The notes beneath the pieces were generated by a model. The model made no database searches, was not told the origin of the DNA, and saw only the letters and a program-made list of their open reading frames with translations. A stretch of 64,000 nt of DNA, from the NCBI RefSeq assembly GCF_000316625.1, contig NC_019676.1, forward strand, positions 5,598,501-5,662,500, read 5' to 3'. Both the position numbers and the translations under genes were made by a program. Source of the stretch: Nostoc sp. PCC 7107. Its GTDB lineage: Bacteria; Cyanobacteriota; Cyanobacteriia; Cyanobacteriales; Nostocaceae. Below, piece after piece: positions 16,215 through 25,896 of this stretch. Positions within the stretch are counted from its first letter, which is position 1; every line of letters starts with the position of its first letter.

Positions 16215-16407
16215 TTAACCGACAATTCAATTTTGATCATAAATAACTTAGGTTATATATCTTAAGTGGAGGCTTGCTCTGACATGATTCTCTCCTATGG
16301 CCAATGAAAGCTGCTTTTTAGATAGCTAAATTGAGAACGTGAATCAACTAAAAGTTTTTACTAACTGCAAAAGTCAAAAACTATAGTTCATAACCAGGAG
16401 CAATATT

Positions 16408-16755
16408 ATGTCAGATACTAGCAAACGCGGCTTTGCTTCTATGGATGAAGATAAGCAACGCGAAATCGCCAGCAAAGGCGGACACGCTGCTCATGAAAAA
16501 GGTACTGCTCACGAATTCACTTCCGAAGAAGCTCGTGAAGCTGGTCGTAAGGGCGGTGAAACTGTCAGCCAAGATAGAGAACACATGGCCGAAATTGGTC
16601 GTGAAGGTGGAAAGCACTCTCACGGCGGTGGTCGCAAGAAACAACAAGATGATGCTGACGATGCACAAGATACTGAATCAAAGGGTACTCAGGGTGGTAC
16701 AAGCGAACAGCACGCTGAAGCAGGTCGCCAAAGCCACAAGAACAAGAACAAATAG
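16408..16755 (+). CDS. KGG-repeat stress-induced protein
   Basis: A 115-residue, very hydrophilic, probably disordered protein. Three KGG-type repeats are visible: RGFASMDEDKQREIASKGG, SEEAREAGRKGGE and HMAEIGREGGK, followed by a Lys/Gln/Asp-rich tail. The family includes Bacillus GsiB-type general stress proteins and plant LEA-like proteins, linked to desiccation or osmotic stress. A good AGGAG site lies 11 bases before the ATG. An isolated gene with its own upstream region. Confidence 0.9.
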   Translation: MSDTSKRGFASMDEDKQREIASKGGHAAHEKGTAHEFTSEEAREAGRKGGETVSQDREHMAEIGREGGKHSHGGGRKKQQDDADDAQDTESKGTQGGTSEQHAEAGRQSHKNKNK

Positions 16756-17103
16756 TTTCTTGTTAGGACTCGTACACAAAGATTAGTGGTTGTAAAGGGG
16801 TGTGGGGAAGCAAGCTAATTGACAGAGTTTTGTGATTCGGGAATACCCACAGTCAATAATCGGTAAAAGCGATCGCCAATTCCAAGGAATTTTACATAGA
16901 GCGATATGCTAAATTTGCTACAGATGTAGTTGTCTAGCTATCTTCTGAACTAGGCATCATCAGATAAAATCGGCGCGGGGAAATTCTCAATTTCCCCGCG
17001 TCTTCACATCTACGTCGATAGATGATAAAACTGAGACACTTGTAACCTATCACCTGCTATAAGTTATTGTGACATTGTGCTTGTGAAGACTTAATAGTTA
17101 GTT
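16756..17103. other. intergenic region with a strong hairpin
   Basis: No gene seen. At 16974-17000 CGCGGGGAAATT and AATTTCCCCGCG pair perfectly around a CTC loop (12-bp stem); it is too far from the KGG gene (about 220 bases) and lacks a T-run to be an ordinary terminator. One HIP1-like GCGATCGC is at about 16868. Confidence 0.5.
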
Positions 17104-18030
17104 ATGCCAAAGCCGCGTTTTGTCCGTTTTTTTCGCTATCTTAATTGGCGCACCCTCAAAAAAACCTTTGCTCGGACAATCGAACGACGACTATTAGGAC
17201 TGGCGGCTGAAATTGCCTTCAATGCCATGTTATCTTTATTTCCGGCTATTTTGGCAGTACTCACAGCCATCGGCTTGTTAGCAGAGTCTTTACAAGATAC
17301 CTTTAGGCAAATGGCAACTTTATTGAGTCAAGTTGCGCCAGAAGAAGCACTGATTTTGATTCGGGATTTTGCCAGTAGAGAAATTGCCCACTCTAAAAAT
17401 AGTAGTTTATTTTCTCTGAGCTTTGCGATCGCTATTTGGACTGCTTCCGGTGCAGTAAGTACGGCGATGACTGCATTTGATCAAATCCATCAAACTCCAC
17501 CACAAAAGAGCCGCCCTTTTTGGCAAGCTAAACTGATATCCTTGGGCTTGACATTTGGTACTATTGTACTGTTGATGTTGGCTTCGTTTCTAATCTTTGT
17601 CAGTGACTTAGTGTTGACCATAGTAGTGCATGAGCATCATTCTTTACTTTTCTTACAGCACCTTTGGCAGTTGTTACGCTGGCCTGTGAGTTTAGGTATT
17701 GTTGCCAGCGCCTTTAGTTTTATTTATCGCTATGGGCCTAGTGTGTGGAATTCCGGTACACCCATTATGCCAGGAGCAAGTTTAGCCGCGATTTTTTGGG
17801 CAATACTCTCATCACTGTTTCGGCTTTATGTAGCCAATTTTGGCAACTACAACAAAGTTTATGGAGCAGTTGGGACTGTCATCGTTTTAATGTTGTGGCT
17901 ATGGATGAGTGCGGCTGTTTTACTCATAGGCAATCAATTAAACGTGATTGTTGGCGAAGATATGCACTACCAGAAGGTAGGAAGCGGGGAACAAGAGAGC
18001 AGGGGGGCAGAGGAGGAAAAAAATTTATAA
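17104..18030 (+). CDS. YihY/virulence factor BrkB family membrane protein
   Basis: A 308-residue protein with six predicted membrane segments. The family pattern is clear: EIAFNAMLSLFPAILAVLTA in the first segment, WTASGAVSTAMTAFDQIH, a YGPSVW stretch and GAVGTVIVLMLWLWMSAAVL with IGNQLN. The function of the family is not settled. The last ~14 residues (GEQESRGAEEEKNL) are encoded by purine-rich repeat sequence just before an ACTCAGCACTT heptamer, so the native C-terminus was probably a little shorter. Confidence 0.88.
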   Translation: MPKPRFVRFFRYLNWRTLKKTFARTIERRLLGLAAEIAFNAMLSLFPAILAVLTAIGLLAESLQDTFRQMATLLSQVAPEEALILIRDFASREIAHSKNSSLFSLSFAIAIWTASGAVSTAMTAFDQIHQTPPQKSRPFWQAKLISLGLTFGTIVLLMLASFLIFVSDLVLTIVVHEHHSLLFLQHLWQLLRWPVSLGIVASAFSFIYRYGPSVWNSGTPIMPGASLAAIFWAILSSLFRLYVANFGNYNKVYGAVGTVIVLMLWLWMSAAVLLIGNQLNVIVGEDMHYQKVGSGEQESRGAEEEKNL

Positions 18031-18129
18031 CTCAGCACTTGTAAATTAAGTATTAGGACAAACTCTTGTCAAATTGCCCAGCAGCAGTAAAATATTGAAC
18101 GGTTCAACATCAAAGAAGCGATCGCTTGA

Positions 18130-18636
18130 ATGCCTGATTCTTCCTCACGGTTTCCTCATATTGATCCTGACGCTCAAGCACCTTCCTTGAGGCGGCTGCG
18201 CCAGCTGAGTCGCGTTATGGATAAAGCCATCACTATTCCCGGTACAGAAATGAGTGTAGGTTTAGATCCACTGTTGGGGCTGCTACCTGTGGGTGGTGAT
18301 GTTATAGGATTGGTATTTTCGAGCTACATCATCTTAGAAGCCGCACGATTAGGTGCTACTAAAGCTACTTTAGGCAGAATGATCTTGAATATTATCATTG
18401 ATAGCTTGGTAGGTAGTTTACCTGTAGCTGGAGACTTGTTTGATTTTGCTTGGAAATCCAACGAATATAATCTCAAACTGTTAGAAGAACATTTAAAAGT
18501 TCCTCGCAGTACACACAAAGCAGACACTTGGTTTGTCTTAGTAGTTTTATTTGGCTTATTATTACTAGGCATTGTTTTAATTACAATACCAGTGCTATTA
18601 ATTAGCACTCTGTGGCGAGTAATAACTGGTGGTTAG
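18130..18636 (+). CDS. DUF4112 membrane protein
   Basis: A 168-residue protein. DUF4112 signature: LRRLRQLSRVMDKAITIPG, then VGLDPLLGLLPVGGDVIGL and DSLVGSLPVAGDLFDFAWKS, with a C-terminal membrane segment (about 135-163). The function is unknown. The next gene starts 19 bases after the stop, so the two may be co-transcribed. Confidence 0.85.
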   Translation: MPDSSSRFPHIDPDAQAPSLRRLRQLSRVMDKAITIPGTEMSVGLDPLLGLLPVGGDVIGLVFSSYIILEAARLGATKATLGRMILNIIIDSLVGSLPVAGDLFDFAWKSNEYNLKLLEEHLKVPRSTHKADTWFVLVVLFGLLLLGIVLITIPVLLISTLWRVITGG

Positions 18637-18655
18637 ATATTAAATTAGTAAAAGA

Positions 18656-19591
18656 ATGAAAGATTGGTGGCAAGCAACTTTTCCTCAAGGTCGGCAAAGT
18701 TTAATTATTACTGATGCTCAAGGGTATCCTGTACAAATTGCTTATGGAGAAAAAGGTACAGGTAAGCCCTTAATTTTAATGCACGGTATGGGTAGCTGGA
18801 GCTATAACTGGCGTTATAGTGTTGAACCACTATCAAAATATTTTCGAGTCATTTGTTTTGATGCTAAAGGCTTTGGATTTTCCGAAAAACCTTGCCTGCG
18901 TCGAGAATATGATGGGCATCAGGTTATTGAATTAGAGCGCATTGTTCAAGAATTATGTGATGAACCTGCTGTGCTTGTGGCAGAGTCTTTAGGTGGGTTA
19001 GTTGCTTTAGCCCTAGCGCAAGAAAAGCCAGAATTAGTAGCACGGTTAGTAGTAGTTAATGTACCTATTTTTGCCAACAGCTTACCCCATTGGGTAATGT
19101 CAATTTTGGCTCAAACGCCAATAGAAGTTTTGCAAACAATAGATTCATTACGGTTAGCTTATTTATTCTCGCCCCTAGTTAGAGAAATTATGGCGATCGA
19201 ACGACGTAGAGTGCTATTTGATCCATCGATTTTATCCCAAGAAGATGTGTATTGGATAACTTATCCTTTTACAGAAATTCCCGGTACTTTGGTAAAAGTT
19301 GCCGAAGATTTACAACTAGCTGCGAGAGAAATTGAAAACCTGCAAAGCAGTAAACCAAATATGCTGAGTAGAATTCAAAACAAGCTATCTAATATTGAAT
19401 GTCCCACACTAATTTTATGGGGTGATAAAGATAGTTGGTTTCCTGCTAGTCATGGGGAAAAACTACATCGATGTATTGCCAATTCCCAGTTGCAAATTCT
19501 GTCTGATTGCTATCATGATGCTTCTACAGGTTCGGCAAAAGTTATTAATGGGGCAATTGTAGAATTTTTACAGGAAACAAATTTTGTTTAA
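18656..19591 (+). CDS. alpha/beta-fold hydrolase
   Basis: A 311-residue protein. It shows the oxyanion region LILMHGMGSWSYNW, the nucleophile elbow AESLGG, where Ser is in the G/A-x-S-x-G position, an acid residue in LILWGDKDSWFP, and a likely catalytic His near the C-terminus (CYHDAST). A lid-like insertion follows the nucleophile. Substrate unknown. Probably in an operon with the DUF4112 gene. Confidence 0.85.
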   Translation: MKDWWQATFPQGRQSLIITDAQGYPVQIAYGEKGTGKPLILMHGMGSWSYNWRYSVEPLSKYFRVICFDAKGFGFSEKPCLRREYDGHQVIELERIVQELCDEPAVLVAESLGGLVALALAQEKPELVARLVVVNVPIFANSLPHWVMSILAQTPIEVLQTIDSLRLAYLFSPLVREIMAIERRRVLFDPSILSQEDVYWITYPFTEIPGTLVKVAEDLQLAAREIENLQSSKPNMLSRIQNKLSNIECPTLILWGDKDSWFPASHGEKLHRCIANSQLQILSDCYHDASTGSAKVINGAIVEFLQETNFV

Positions 19592-19744
19592 GCCAGAAGA
19601 TGACAAAGCTTTTTGCGTAAGTCCGATTTAGGATTTTTCATCAACAAATTCCAAATCTAAAATTTAAAATCTCAAATTATTCTGCCTCCTGCAATAAGTT
19701 ATTATTCATGCCGTGACATTTAAACACTCGCAGCTCAACAACCA

Positions 19745-21832
19745 ATGGTAAACTCCACCCTCGTGGCCACACTCTATGTCAACCCTGTAACAGGCAAAGA
19801 TACAAATGATGGTTCGCGGTTGAGTCCGTTTAAAACCCTCACCCGTGCGTTAAGAACCACAACACCAATAATTATTCAGTTGGCACCTGGCAATTATAGC
19901 GCCGCCAATGGTGAACAGTTTCCCTTGGTGTTGACTGCGGGAGTAACAGTTATTGGTAATGAAGTGAATAAAGGTGCAGGAATTATCATTTCTGGGGGTG
20001 GGGAATATCAAAGCCCAAGTTTTAGTGTGCAGAATATTACGTTGTTGCTGCTGGGTGATGCCAGTCTGATGGGTGTGAGTGTGACTAATCCTATCCCGAA
20101 AGGCACTGGGGTGTGGATAGAATCATCAATTCCCTACATGGCTAACAATACGTTACTTAACTGTGGACGGGAAGGAATATTTACTACAGGTAATGCCAAA
20201 CCAGCCATTTTAGATAATGTGTTTGTCCAAAATGCTGCCAGTGGATTGTTTATGGCGCGTAATAGTAAAGGGGAAGTGTTACGCAACACTTTTCAAAAAA
20301 ATCCTTTGGGGATAGCCATTACTGACTCAGCCGCCCCATTAATTGCCAATAATAAATTATCAGAGAATCGTACCGCGATCGCCCTGTCTCGTGATGCTCG
20401 TCCGGTATTACGGCAAAATTTAATTATCAAAAATGCCCAAGGTGGTTTACTAGTCAATGCTAATGCTGTGCCAGATTTAGGTAGCAGCCAAGATGCAGGC
20501 AGTAATATCTTTAAAGATAATGGCGAATTTGATTTACAAAATGCTGCCGCCCAACCCATCATTTCCGCAGGTAATCAATTAAATCTTACTTTAGTCAAAG
20601 GACAGGTAAATTTCATCGCCGCCACAGAAGATACTCCGAGAATAGTTACCGGGAGTAGTAGTTTTCCTGATTTAGTGGGACATTGGGCGGCTTTGTTTGT
20701 GCAAGCGTTAGTCAGTCGCGGCGCAATTAGTGGCTTTCCTGATGGCACTTTTGCCCCAAATGCACCAATTACCCGCGCCCAATATGCGGCTGTGCTGGCG
20801 AAAACCTTTCAATTACCCAGCAACAGCAAATCTAGCCAATTTCCCGATGTGAAACCTGATTTTTGGGCAGCAGCGGCTATTTCTAGTGCAGCATCAGCCG
20901 GGTTTATTAGCGGTTTTCCTGATGGGACATTTCGCCCAGGCAACAATCTCACCAGGGTACAGGCAATTGTATCTATTGTGAATGGTTTAAAATTCGGCGG
21001 TGGCACTCCGAATGTGTTGAGTGTATACCGCGATCGCGCCCAAATTCCCAGTTATGCTACTAATGCAGTCGCCGTCGCCACGCAAAAACTCATCATCGTC
21101 AATTATCCCCAATCTGATTTATTAGAACCACTGCGGGAGATTACACGCGGTGAGATTGCCGCCTTACTATATCAGGCATTAGTCGCCAACAGCAAAGAAA
21201 AAGCGATCGCTTCACCTTATATTGTCAGTCCCGATGCCGAAGTTCCCACCTTTGCCGACTTAAACCGACACTGGGCGGAACCATTTATTCGCGCCTTAGC
21301 CAGCCTGAATTTAACCCACGGTTTTGCTGATGGTAGTTACCAGCCAGATAAACCCATGACTCGCGCCCAATATGCAGCTTTAGTGGCGGCGGCTTTTAAC
21401 CCCGCGCCCAAACGCCCAGCCATTGAATTTATTGATGTCCCCCAAAATTTTTGGGCATACAAAGCTTTACAAATTGCGGCAAGTGGGGGCTTTGTGAGTG
21501 GATTTAGCGATCGCACCTTCCGCCCCGATCAAAATGTGCAAAGATTACAAGTGATTGTTTCTCTAGTCAATGGACTCGGTTTACCCGCTGCCCAAAGTAA
21601 TATATTACTTCCTTACACTGACAGTAATACTATTCCTGACTATGCCCAAAAAGCGGTGGCAACTGCTACACAACAAAGAATTGTTGTCAACTATCCCCAG
21701 CCTAGTTTACTCGCCCCTACGCGAGAAGCCACAAGGGCGGAAGTCGCAGCAATGGTTTATCAAGCCTTAGTAGCTATTAACCGCACACCAAATCTTAATT
21801 CCCCCTATATTGTTTCGACAGCCAAGAGTTGA
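19745..21832 (+). CDS. DUF1565 beta-helix protein with six SLH repeats
   Basis: A 695-residue protein. Residues 1-275 form a DUF1565 parallel beta-helix (LYVNPVTGKDTNDGSRLSPF, then repeated NxLxxN turns). From about 305 come two tandem blocks of three S-layer homology repeats each: SLH pairs (FPDLVGHWAALFVQAL; FPDVKPDFWAAAAI) plus a weaker third, then the whole set again (FADLNRHWAEPFI; FIDVPQNFWAYKAL). SLH repeats bind cell-wall polysaccharide or anchor outer membrane to wall. No signal peptide is seen after the ATG, which is odd for such a protein. Confidence 0.88.
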   Translation: MVNSTLVATLYVNPVTGKDTNDGSRLSPFKTLTRALRTTTPIIIQLAPGNYSAANGEQFPLVLTAGVTVIGNEVNKGAGIIISGGGEYQSPSFSVQNITLLLLGDASLMGVSVTNPIPKGTGVWIESSIPYMANNTLLNCGREGIFTTGNAKPAILDNVFVQNAASGLFMARNSKGEVLRNTFQKNPLGIAITDSAAPLIANNKLSENRTAIALSRDARPVLRQNLIIKNAQGGLLVNANAVPDLGSSQDAGSNIFKDNGEFDLQNAAAQPIISAGNQLNLTLVKGQVNFIAATEDTPRIVTGSSSFPDLVGHWAALFVQALVSRGAISGFPDGTFAPNAPITRAQYAAVLAKTFQLPSNSKSSQFPDVKPDFWAAAAISSAASAGFISGFPDGTFRPGNNLTRVQAIVSIVNGLKFGGGTPNVLSVYRDRAQIPSYATNAVAVATQKLIIVNYPQSDLLEPLREITRGEIAALLYQALVANSKEKAIASPYIVSPDAEVPTFADLNRHWAEPFIRALASLNLTHGFADGSYQPDKPMTRAQYAALVAAAFNPAPKRPAIEFIDVPQNFWAYKALQIAASGGFVSGFSDRTFRPDQNVQRLQVIVSLVNGLGLPAAQSNILLPYTDSNTIPDYAQKAVATATQQRIVVNYPQPSLLAPTREATRAEVAAMVYQALVAINRTPNLNSPYIVSTAKS

Positions 21833-21960
21833 CCAAGTAAAATGAAAAACACTGCTTATCCACTCGGAAACTCTTGTTTACCAACCCTATAGCTAAAAAC
21901 ACGCTAGGCTATAGGCGATGGGTCGAAAATTTATACCTGTTGCCGCAAGCCAATAGTCCC

Positions 21961-22695
21961 ATGTTTACCAAAACGCCAGAAACTTCTGCCGAATTGGCAG
22001 CTGCTCTACTTACTCATTACAGCTTCGATCTCACTGGCTATACTGCCATTGAGTTAGTTAACCGTTGGCAAAATCAATATCCTCTGGATTGGCTGCACCT
22101 AGCAGTCATTGAAGCGCTTTATCAAGGTCGCTATAAAGCCATTTCTGTACAGCAAATTATGGCATTTTGGCAACGCCGACAGCAGCCCATATATCATTTC
22201 AATATGGAATTTGAACGCCTGATTTGTAGCAAATTCCCAGAAATATTAACGGCTCTGTCTACACCAGCCTTACCACCTGCTCAAGAAGATATTAGCTCAG
22301 AAAATGTAGCGAATGTTGCCAATTTGGCAACAACACATTCATCGTCTGTCGCTGATGATAAATATCAGCAGAGCTACAAACGAACAGAGACATTATCGAG
22401 CCGAGTAGATAGTCAACGAGTCAAAAACATTTTGGCATCTTCAACATTGAGTCTTCCAGCTACCGAGGTTAAATCCAGGCTGAATTCACAACCAATGCTT
22501 CCCAGTCATCTTCCATCATCAAACCCTGATAAACAGCCAAAGTTACTGGCATCTACAGTCAATCATCCTCCAATTGGGCGCTTTACTCCCGAAACAAGCG
22601 ATCGCTCCGAGTCATTCACCTCCAAACTCAAAGCTATTTCTCACGAAAAGCCCCAACAGGTTTCGCCCCATAAACAACTTGAACAAAGTTGGTAA
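21961..22695 (+). CDS. conserved hypothetical protein
   Basis: About 244 residues from the ATG at 21961 (MFTKTPETSAELAAALL); a TTG at 21874 would add 29 residues. Residues 1-100 look folded and helical (AIELVNRWQNQYPLDWLHLA, YKAISVQQIMAFWQRRQQP), while the rest is Ser/Pro/Gln-rich and likely disordered. I do not recognise a named domain. It stands alone after the DUF1565-SLH gene, in the same direction. Confidence 0.55.
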   Translation: MFTKTPETSAELAAALLTHYSFDLTGYTAIELVNRWQNQYPLDWLHLAVIEALYQGRYKAISVQQIMAFWQRRQQPIYHFNMEFERLICSKFPEILTALSTPALPPAQEDISSENVANVANLATTHSSSVADDKYQQSYKRTETLSSRVDSQRVKNILASSTLSLPATEVKSRLNSQPMLPSHLPSSNPDKQPKLLASTVNHPPIGRFTPETSDRSESFTSKLKAISHEKPQQVSPHKQLEQSW

Positions 22696-23142
22696 ATTTC
22701 ACAGAGATTTTACATTTGTGTCTCTGCTGTGCTTGTGAACCTGCATAGATAAAATTGTGGGTATAAGTTTTTTGTGCGATTTTGAATATTCAACAGGCGA
22801 TCGCATCTGTAACCATAAATAAAATTTTATTTATTTTTAAATTAAACTTATACTAATTTTTACTAAAAAATTAAGTAATCAGTTTAATTTGTCTATAGCA
22901 AAATCAGTTTTTCAATTATTTAAATTTTTGCATATTGCTGAATTGAGATATAAATCCGTATAGAAACGTTGCCTCATAACGTCTATACAAAGATTTTATT
23001 CATCAGTAAAATCATTTTTATCAATAAATTCAGTAGCGCCAAATAATTTTTAATCTGACATTTATTTGATTGCAGATATGTAATCAAATGAATGAATTTT
23101 TGCTGTCAAAACATTTATTCCCAAAAAACAGACATTTTTCTT
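22696..23142. other. A/T-rich intergenic region
   Basis: No gene, tRNA or clear repeat family is seen. The region is strongly A/T-rich with one HIP1 site at about 22798 and a weak AATAAAATTTTATTT palindrome near 22820. It presumably holds the promoter of the lipase gene. Confidence 0.4.
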
Positions 23143-24477
23143 ATGGTTCAAGTCAGTTTTAATATTTGGGGTAACGGTGCGATTAACCGTTCAGGGCGGA
23201 TTAATGCCGATGCACCGACATACACGATTATTCATGGCTATCAAAGCACTGCTGGGAACGCTGGTAATAACTATACACCCGCAGATTGGGTAGTAAACAT
23301 TGCTCAAACCATTCGACAGCGCGAGTCGAATGCAAACATCATTTTGGTAGATTGGGAAGCAGGCGCTAGTTCTTTATATTATCCAACGGCTGCGGCCAAC
23401 ACGCGGGATGTCGGTAATCAATTAGCTACTTACTTAAGAAATAGTGGCGTAGATGCAACTGATATCAACCTTATCGGGCATAGTTTAGGAGCGCACGTAG
23501 GGGGGTTTGCTGGCTCTGCTTATCGTGCTTCTACAGGGCGTTCTATTGGGCAAATAGTCGGGCTAGATCCAGCCGGGCCAGAATTTGAAGGCGCAGCCAC
23601 AGGCGATCGTCTAGATCCCACAGATGCGACTCGCGTGACGGCCATACATACCAGTGAAACTCTTGGCTATGATGCACGATTAGCTACCTTAGACCTCTAT
23701 ATCAACTGGAATGATCTTTTCCAACCAGGACAAATTAGTTTTGTGGGTAATCATAGCTACGCCCACACTTTGTATACACAGTTACTTCAAGGCAATAGCT
23801 TTACTCAGTCTAACGGCACTCTCTTAAACTTAAATACAGTCCTGAATGGTGGGTTTCTAGGTGAGAACTATAACAGCACAAGAAATAATAAAGTAATTGT
23901 TGCGCTCAATCTTCTAGGTACTACGGGTAATGATGTTCTATCGGGTGGTGCCGCTAATGATACCATCCGAGGCAATGCCGGCAATGACCGGATCACAGGT
24001 GGTGATGGCAATGATTCTTTGTATGGGGATAGTGGGAGCGATCGCCTCAACGGTGGACGAGGTAACGATTCTGTCTTTGCTGGGACTGGGAGCGATCGCT
24101 TGTTTGGTGATGATGGTAACGACATACTCACAGGCGCAGATGCAGTATCTGGTAGAGGTTTAGGTGAAATTGACCGATTGACTGGGAGTCTTGGGAGCGA
24201 TCGCTTTGTCGTCGGTACTACCACAGGTGTCTTCTACAGCGATGGTAATACTAGCACTTCCGGCCTAGGCGACTATGCCCTAATTACTGATTTCAATGCT
24301 TTAGAAGACACTATCCAATTATCTGGCGTTAGATCTAGCTATAGCTTGGGATCTGTACCAACTGGTTTACCTACAGGTACAGCCCTATTCCTGAATGAAA
24401 GTAGTCTGGAACTAGTGGCTATTATTCAAGGCTCCACCAACCTCAGCCTGAGCGCCAGCTATTTTGTCACTGTCTAA
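23143..24477 (+). CDS. RTX-type lipase/hemolysin-type calcium-binding protein
   Basis: A 444-residue protein. Residues 1-250 form a pancreatic-lipase-like alpha/beta hydrolase: nucleophile Ser114 in GHSLGAH, acid Asp142 in GLDPAGP, and a likely His in GNHSYAH. About 265-330 are RTX calcium-binding nonapeptides (GNAGNDRIT, GGDGNDSLYG and similar, six or more). The C-terminal ~100 residues are the usual RTX secretion region. There is no N-terminal signal peptide, as expected for type I secretion, but no exporter genes are nearby. The ATG at 23143 is used; 23092 would add a non-homologous lead. Confidence 0.88.
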   Translation: MVQVSFNIWGNGAINRSGRINADAPTYTIIHGYQSTAGNAGNNYTPADWVVNIAQTIRQRESNANIILVDWEAGASSLYYPTAAANTRDVGNQLATYLRNSGVDATDINLIGHSLGAHVGGFAGSAYRASTGRSIGQIVGLDPAGPEFEGAATGDRLDPTDATRVTAIHTSETLGYDARLATLDLYINWNDLFQPGQISFVGNHSYAHTLYTQLLQGNSFTQSNGTLLNLNTVLNGGFLGENYNSTRNNKVIVALNLLGTTGNDVLSGGAANDTIRGNAGNDRITGGDGNDSLYGDSGSDRLNGGRGNDSVFAGTGSDRLFGDDGNDILTGADAVSGRGLGEIDRLTGSLGSDRFVVGTTTGVFYSDGNTSTSGLGDYALITDFNALEDTIQLSGVRSSYSLGSVPTGLPTGTALFLNESSLELVAIIQGSTNLSLSASYFVTV

Positions 24478-24483
24478 ATCTCA

Positions 24484-24520
24484 AAAACTATCATCTCATA
24501 ACAGTGGGATGATAGTTTTT
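24484..24520 (+). terminator. terminator after the RTX lipase
   Basis: AAAAACTATCATC (24484-24496) and GATGATAGTTTTT (24508-24520) form a 13-bp perfect stem ending in a T-run, seven bases after the stop codon. Confidence 0.8.
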
Positions 24521-24541
24521 AACTGGGTTTTATAAGGTTAT

Positions 24542-24574
24542 CTTAGCTGTCTCTTAACATTAATCACTTAAAAC
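24542..24574 (+). promoter_or_regulatory. candidate Pho box upstream of phoX
   Basis: Three CTTA-type octamers: CTTAGCTG (24542), CTTAACAT (24553) and CTTAAAAC (24567). The first two are 11 bases apart as in cyanobacterial SphR/PhoB-type boxes; the third is at 14 instead of 11. Placed 63 bases before the phosphatase start. Confidence 0.35.
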
Positions 24575-24636
24575 TCCTGAGTAACGACTAGCAATTAAGC
24601 AGTCAGTGAATTGCATTCAAAATTCAGGAGAACACA

Positions 24637-25896
24637 GTGACTTTATCAAGACGGAAATTTTTCACCCTAGCCGGAACTGGAACAGCTGGTGCAGTTCTCT
24701 TATCACCATTACAAGCTTTTTATGCCAAGCGCACTTTAGCAGCCGGGCCTTACGGTGCGTTACAAACCGATCCTCTAGGTGTCTTAGATTTACCAGCGGG
24801 ATTCTCTTACAGGAGATTATCAGAAACGGGACAAACAATGACCGACGGCTACAGAGTTCCCGGTGGTCATGATGGTATGGCGGCTTTCCCTGGAGCTAAT
24901 GGTAATACAATTCTGATTCGGAACCACGAACTCTCTCCCACTTCTAGCAATCCTTTGAATGCTCCTACGGGTAGCAAGTACAACTCAAATGCGCGAGGTG
25001 GTTGTACTAAATTAGTAGTTAACTCTTCTCGCAACCTGGTAGAACATCGGGGAGTCTTAGCGGGAACAATTCGCAATTGTGCTGGTGGCCCTACGCCTTC
25101 AGGTTCTTGGTTAAGTTGCGAGGAAACCTTTGAAACCAATAACGGCAAAAAGCATGGTTACGTGTTTGAAGTTCCCAGTAGCGCCAATACTTTTGTTACT
25201 CCAGTTCCCCTAACTGCTATGGGGCGTTTTAATCATGAGGCTGCCGCTGTAGACCCAAATACAGGGTATATCTACATGACAGAAGACCAGCCAAATGGAC
25301 TGTTCTACCGCTTCGTTCCCAATAACAGCAACAATCTGAGTTCTGGTGGTACGCTATACGCCTTAAGGATTATCGGGTCATCTGGAATTAACACAGCTAC
25401 GGGTTTCCCAAAAAATATGCCTAGGGCAGTGGACTGGGTACAGATTACTAATCCTGATCCCACGTCAGATACCGTTAGAACAGCAGGGTATAACAGCGGT
25501 GCTGCGAGGTTTTCCGGTGGGGAAGGCATATTTTATGGCAGTGGTTATGTCTACTTCACTTGTAAAAGTGGGGGTAGTTCTGGAGATGGGCAAATCTGGC
25601 GTTATTCACCCGCTAACAATACCGTTGAGCTATATATTGAACCCAACAATTCTGGTGTGCTAGACAATCCAGACAATATTGTCGTTTTTCCCAATCGAGA
25701 CATCTTTCTTTGTGAAGATGGTGATGGTACTGATTTCATCGTGGGTATCACGCCAACCGGTTCACTCTATAAATTTGCTCGTAATCGCTTGAATAGCAAT
25801 GAATTTGCTGGAGTTTGTTTCTCACCTGATGGACAAACCATGTTTGCAAATATACAAACCCCAGGAATTACTCTGGCGATTTGGGGCCCCTGGTAA
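24637..25896 (+). CDS. phoX: PhoX-family alkaline phosphatase (DUF839)
   Basis: A 419-residue protein starting at GTG 24637, behind AGGAGA. The N-terminus is a twin-arginine signal (SRRKFFTLAGTGTAGAVLLS), so it is exported folded. The body shows the PhoX features: NHELSPTS, GGPTPSGSWLSCEET, NHEAAAVDPNTGYIYMTED and the DGQIWRY and PDNIVVFP strands. PhoX enzymes use calcium and iron to release phosphate from esters. This copy is shorter than the classic ~600-residue PhoX, like other cyanobacterial DUF839 members; phosphate starvation control is suggested by the upstream box. Confidence 0.8.
   Translation: MTLSRRKFFTLAGTGTAGAVLLSPLQAFYAKRTLAAGPYGALQTDPLGVLDLPAGFSYRRLSETGQTMTDGYRVPGGHDGMAAFPGANGNTILIRNHELSPTSSNPLNAPTGSKYNSNARGGCTKLVVNSSRNLVEHRGVLAGTIRNCAGGPTPSGSWLSCEETFETNNGKKHGYVFEVPSSANTFVTPVPLTAMGRFNHEAAAVDPNTGYIYMTEDQPNGLFYRFVPNNSNNLSSGGTLYALRIIGSSGINTATGFPKNMPRAVDWVQITNPDPTSDTVRTAGYNSGAARFSGGEGIFYGSGYVYFTCKSGGSSGDGQIWRYSPANNTVELYIEPNNSGVLDNPDNIVVFPNRDIFLCEDGDGTDFIVGITPTGSLYKFARNRLNSNEFAGVCFSPDGQTMFANIQTPGITLAIWGPW

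Noticed and set aside
23868-24224. 118-residue minus-strand frame opposite the RTX repeats
   Set aside because: It is a Ser/Pro/Leu-rich shadow of the Gly/Asp-rich calcium-binding repeats with no ribosome site.
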